DNA of 43,982 bases. Origin: Baffinella frigidus (taxonomy: Eukaryota > Cryptophyceae > Cryptomonadales > Baffinellaceae). A program made the translations under genes and the position numbers. The stretch is from contig MU646304.1 of NCBI GenBank assembly GCA_026770585.1, positions 2,047,977 through 2,091,958 of the forward strand. Reading direction: 5' to 3'. Below, piece after piece: positions 40,449-43,982 of this stretch (within the stretch, counting starts at the first letter, position 1; every line of letters starts with the position of its first letter). Below the pieces are notes generated by a model, which saw nothing but the letters and a program-made list of their open reading frames with translations, did no database searches and was not told the origin of the DNA.

Positions 40449-40560
40449 GATCCTTTAGGTCCTTGAGGTTTTAATTTCTCCCAACATACCGTACAACAAT
40501 GATATGCCAACGACACGCCCTTCCGTAGAAAGTCCTTTAGGTAGAACTGCAGAGAAAGCA
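40449..40560 (-). repeat. inverted copy of the 1.4-kb dispersed repeat
   Basis: On the minus strand it reads as the 1385-1745 unit: CTTTCTACGGAAGGGCGTGT, CGTTGGCATATC, TTGGGAGAAATTAAAACCTC, AAGGACCTAAAGGA. The family is thus present in both orientations near both ends of the window. Confidence 0.85.
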
Positions 40561-41440
40561 TTTGCGCCCCCCTTCGTTGACCCCCGTCGCACTATCGGAG
40601 CGAAGAGCCCGTGTAGTAATTTTCGTACATTCGGGGAACTCCCGAGCATTTATTTTACCTGACCGGATTAAATTGATGTGTTGTTTTCAGGTGACTGGAC
40701 TAACGGTCAGCATCACGAATCCACTGTTACTTCTTAAGTTAACAGAGGTTCCACTTTTGCTTTGAGACGTCCCAATCTCGACTTTTGTCTCGGTGCGCAG
40801 CGCTCGAATTTTACTACACGGTTTTTAAAGAGTTGGCCCCCCTTTTTCGAAGGGACGTGTTGGGACGCAAGGGACAGGCGTCACCGTGAAGCGCGTCCAG
40901 GTCACCCTTCCCGACGCGGTGGCCGGGTTCGTTGGCGGCCTGACCAGCCCCCTCTGACCCGTCTTGGTGCGCGCGACCGATCATGCCCGATCTGGGTTTG
41001 AAGCCCAGGGTCACGTCCCAAGGGATCTGGGCCCATGACCAGTTGGGTCCATGGGGGCCGGCTGGTTCCGCTTCCCCGTCTAGCCATGGTCTAGCCTCCC
41101 TGATCGACAATTGCGAAAGTTGACCTCTACAAGTGCAGAGACCCACCTTCCTCGACTCTTGCACCTGCCCTGACGCGCCCTCCGCGTTTCTCAGCATGGG
41201 TCCTGCTGAGGCGCCATCCAAACCCCTTAGACCCGCACCTAAACAGAGCTCTATCCAGCACGGCTAAGCAGCCCATCTTGTACCTCCACCACCCTGTGTT
41301 TTTGGTCGTGATCAAAACTTTGGTCTCTCAACGATGTGCTGACTTCCTGGTCGCATCCTTCCAGGTTCCTTACTGTGAAATTCAAAAGTCTGCCCCCCCC
41401 GAGGGCGCGCTGTTGGCATTTCTCTCTTGATCAATAATCA
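40561..41440. other. no gene recognised
   Basis: Overlapping ORFs on both strands. A plus-strand piece after a CAG acceptor (40882 on; VTVKRVQVTLPDAVAGFVGG then a stop) could be a terminal exon but has no partner. Confidence 0.3.
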
Positions 41441-41450
41441 CTCCGTGCAG

Positions 41451-43679
41451 GGCTACTCGGCCCCAGTGTCTGGGTGTGGAAGAGCGGCAGCGACAGCCGC
41501 GCGGTGTGGGCAGGGGAAGCAGCAGCGCCACCCGAGCCTCGTGCGGACGAGGCCTTCCGCATGGGACATGCACCACGCAGAAAGCGGTGGTCCCTCGTCA
41601 CGATAGGTACGCCCAATCTCGATGCTTGTAGAATTGAGGGCAAGTTAGCCTTTTCTGCACCGGCAGGAACGGCACCACGGTCTATTCACAAGTTGACATT
41701 GTCGGCTCGCGGTTCAAACGCGTTCACTTTGGTAAGGCCTCTTGCGGGCGACGCGCAGGGAACGAGGAGACGATCCAGTACGAAGAGTTCACCGCCAGGA
41801 CCCCTTCCTCCGACCTCGACCAGTTCTTCGCCATATGCGACCCCCACGGTTGCCCCCCGGCCATGAGTTGTGTGACATTAGATTGTCAGCAAAAGTCCTG
41901 CGTCCATCCGGCCGCAGGAGTCCTAAGCCCTTAACGCGGAGCCCAACCCCCTCAATCCTCAACCCTATCCCTAAACATGGCCGTTGATAACCCCAATCCC
42001 TAAACCCGAATCACAAACCATTAGACAATAAACCCTGACCCCTAAACACTGAGCGCTAAACCCGAACCCCTTAGCGCTGAACCCTCAACCCTCAACCCTC
42101 AACCATCAACCCTAAACCCTCAACCATCAACCCTAAACCCTAAACCTTAAACACGGCCGGTGATAACCCTGAACCCTAAACCCGCATCACACACACACAA
42201 CGCCCACACCCTGAACCCTGTACCCTAAATCACGAACCCTCTTCCAAAATCGACCAGCTCTGCGCCCTATGCGACTCGCATGGTAACTTCTCTAAACCCT
42301 CATCCCTAAACCCCAAACCCTAAACACCAAACCCTACACCGTAAATTCTAAATCTAGAGCCCTGAACCCTGAACCCAAACCCCTGAACCCTGAACCCTAA
42401 ACCCTAAACCCTAAACCCGAAACCCGAAACCCGAAACCCGAAACTCGAAACCTGAGAGCCACAAGCAGGCACGGGGTCGATCACGATGGGCAGCCTTTTC
42501 GCGCCGAGTGCGCCTCAGAAGATTCAGGGTTCGGGGCTAGACTGCCTGAGCCAGTCGAACCCCGAAACCCAAAGTGCGAAACACGCGACGCTCGACAGGT
42601 CGACCCCGGAAGCCCAAAACACTAAACCACGAAGCCTCAGACCCCAAACCCCAAACCTGAAACCCCAAACACCAACCCCTAAACCTCAAACCTCAAAGTC
42701 ATATCCCCACACCTCAACCCCTCACCCCCACACTTCAACCTTGAACGAGGGCGAAGACAGTGCCGGCTTTCAGGGCGGGGCGGAGGGGGGGGGCTTGTTT
42801 TTGACTACCCACTCGCTTCTCTATTACTTGCATGATTATTCTGTTTCACGAAGAACCTACTAAATCATGTGGTTCGCGCGGTTAGGTCGAGTTCATGGGT
42901 GGCGGGGTGCGGGGGGGAGGGTGAGCACGGTCCAGACGGGTTCCGCACGATTCTGACGGACGCGAGGTTGCAAACCCTCGGGAAAACGTCACTCCACCAC
43001 GCGAACACGGTCTATTCCCTAAACCCCAAACCCTAAACCCTAAACCCCAAACCCTAAACTATTAACCCTAACGCCAACACGGGCTAGACTATTCCCAAGT
43101 TGACTCACTGGGCGCGTGGTTCACACCCGTCAACGGAGGCTCCTGTCCACACGTCTCTCCCCAAAGCCTGAAGCCTGAAGCACAACGCAGGCGATTTGGG
43201 AGGCGTTGAAGCGGGTGTCGACAGGACTCATGTCGGACGAGGCCTGGATGGACGCCATTCGCCATCTTGTCTACGCAGAGGTCTTGCTACGGGGTGGGGG
43301 TTGGCCTTCAGGGTCTCGGCGAACACGACTCTACACCCGAAACACCCGAAACACGAAACAGCCGAAACACGAAACACGAAATCAGAACACGAGAAGGGGC
43401 ACATTTCGAACAAAGGGAGGTTTAGGGTTAATTCTAACCTAGAGGGCTCAGGGTTGAGGATGACGCGTACGCCGCCGCAGGTACCCCGAGGCACGAAACC
43501 CGAGACCCCAACCCCTGAACCTCAACTCTGGATCCTGAACGAATCATGGAACCCGAAACACGCGACCCGAAACAAGGAACACGGAACCCGAAAAGCGAAA
43601 CCCGAAACCTCTGAAACAGGCGGCACTCGCGCTGAGCGAGGAGTGCTCGCCTGATCTGCACGGCCTCGCGGAGTCTATG
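41451..43679 (+). CDS. unidentified intron-rich gene, partial (EF-hand-like segment)
   Basis: Supported exons: 41759-41848 (NEETIQYEEFTARTPSSDLD then QFFAICDPHG), 42469-42528 (TGSITMGSLFAPSAPQKIQ), 43191-43280 (AIWEALKRVSTGLMSDEAWM then DAIRHLVYAE) and 43620-43679 (AALALSEECSPDLHGLAESM). Possible earlier exons are at 41451-41606 and about 41664-41731 (TTVYSQVDIVGSRFKRVHF), but their joint phase is unsure. Joining the first two supported exons gives D-P-H-G-T-G-S-I, which looks like a worn EF-hand loop cut by an intron, with YEEF like the end of another. No start or stop is seen, exons between 42528 and 43191 are probably missing, and the gene runs towards the window end. Introns are CCCTAAA arrays on the sense strand. 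Function unknown; an EF-hand-related regulatory protein is one possibility. Confidence 0.5.
41930..42465. repeat. heptamer array in the 3' gene's intron
   Basis: CCCTAAA/CCCTCAA/CCCTGAA units with a CCCGAAA block (about 42413-42445); interrupted by a degenerate exon copy at 42238-42296. Confidence 0.9.
42238..42296 (+). pseudogene. degenerate copy of exon 41759-41848 end
   Basis: Reads SSKIDQLCALCDSHG followed by GTAACT, against the exon's SSDLDQFFAICDPHG followed by GTTGCC. It lies inside the heptamer array, flanked by CCCT units. A duplicated exon fragment or an unused or alternative exon. Confidence 0.65.
43012..43080. repeat. CCCTAAA/CCCCAAA array
   Basis: Short array directly after CGAACACGGTCTATTCC, which itself resembles the CCACGGTCTATTCACAAG of the putative exon near 41680. 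Confidence 0.85.
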
Positions 43680-43982
43680 GTAATCCCTCAACCCTGAATC
43701 CTGCACCATGAAACCGGAGCCCTGTATCCTGTAACCTAGACCCTGAACCCTGAACCCTGAACCCTGAACCCTGAACCCTGAACCCTGGACCCTGAACCCT
43801 GAACCCTGAACCCACCTTCCCAAGTCCACAACCGGGAGAATTGAGGGGTGTTACTCACCTTTGTGCCTCTGGACCCTACACCCTACACTCTACACCCTAA
43901 TCCCAAAACTCCAAACTCCAAACCCCAAACCCCAAACCCCAAACCCCAAACCCCAAACCCCAAACCCCAAACCCCAAACCCC
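43680..43982. repeat. CCCTGAA, CCCTACA and CCCCAAA arrays at the window end
   Basis: A homogeneous CCCTGAA block (about 43738-43812), then CCCTACA, then CCCCAAA repeats to the last base. They follow exon 43620-43679 and are probably intron. Confidence 0.92.

Noticed and set aside
7399-43982. Heptamer arrays as a chromosome end
   Set aside because: They are interstitial, degenerate and lie within introns whose flanking exons join in phase. The last-base CCCCAAA run could be an edge effect but is not the perfect telomeric repeat.

Overview
This is nuclear DNA from a eukaryote. Genes are cut into many short exons joined by GT-AG (occasionally GC-AG) introns, the spliced products are typical eukaryotic proteins, and much of the rest is microsatellite, foldback elements and degenerate telomere-like heptamers (TTTAGGG/CCCTAAA and variants). 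The TTTAGGG-type heptamer, high GC, very repetitive introns and a bacterial-type LpxL acyltransferase relic suggest a photosynthetic protist (for example a cryptophyte, prasinophyte or dinoflagellate-like alga). The lineage is inference; no marker gene settles it.

Layout. 1-1.2 kb: minus-strand LpxL/HtrB-like acyltransferase with a broken frame. 1.2-4.4 kb: dispersed repeats, a duplicated 240-bp repeat and a foldback element. 4.6-11.6 kb: minus-strand TPR protein gene, rebuilt here as 16 exons whose phases all agree (691 aa). 11.6-13.2 kb: intergenic, with a 186-bp foldback element and degenerate duplications. 13.2-17.65 kb: minus-strand mitochondrial enoyl-CoA hydratase (ECHS1-like), ten exons, first exon not found. 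17.65-18.18 kb: divergent promoter region holding a 160-bp foldback element. 18.2-32.3 kb: plus-strand plasma-membrane-type Ca2+-ATPase (P-type IIB), 31 exons with consistent phases, about 1,065 aa, with an assembly gap inside intron 3. 32.3-41.4 kb: repeats and no convincing gene. 41.4-43.98 kb: exons of an unidentified plus-strand gene that runs towards the window end.

How the genes relate. The Ca2+ pump exports cytosolic Ca2+ and the hydratase works in mitochondrial beta-oxidation or branched-chain catabolism. They share a head-to-head promoter region, but nothing else links the genes functionally.

The most unusual feature is the introns. First, large heptamer arrays lie mostly with CCCTAAA on the sense strand of the host gene, on both strands. 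Second, many introns carry degenerate copies of the exon edge next to them (donor or acceptor 'echoes'). Third, one intron contains a foldback element whose terminal inverted repeat overlaps the 5' splice site. Together these suggest intron gain or growth by local duplication and element insertion.
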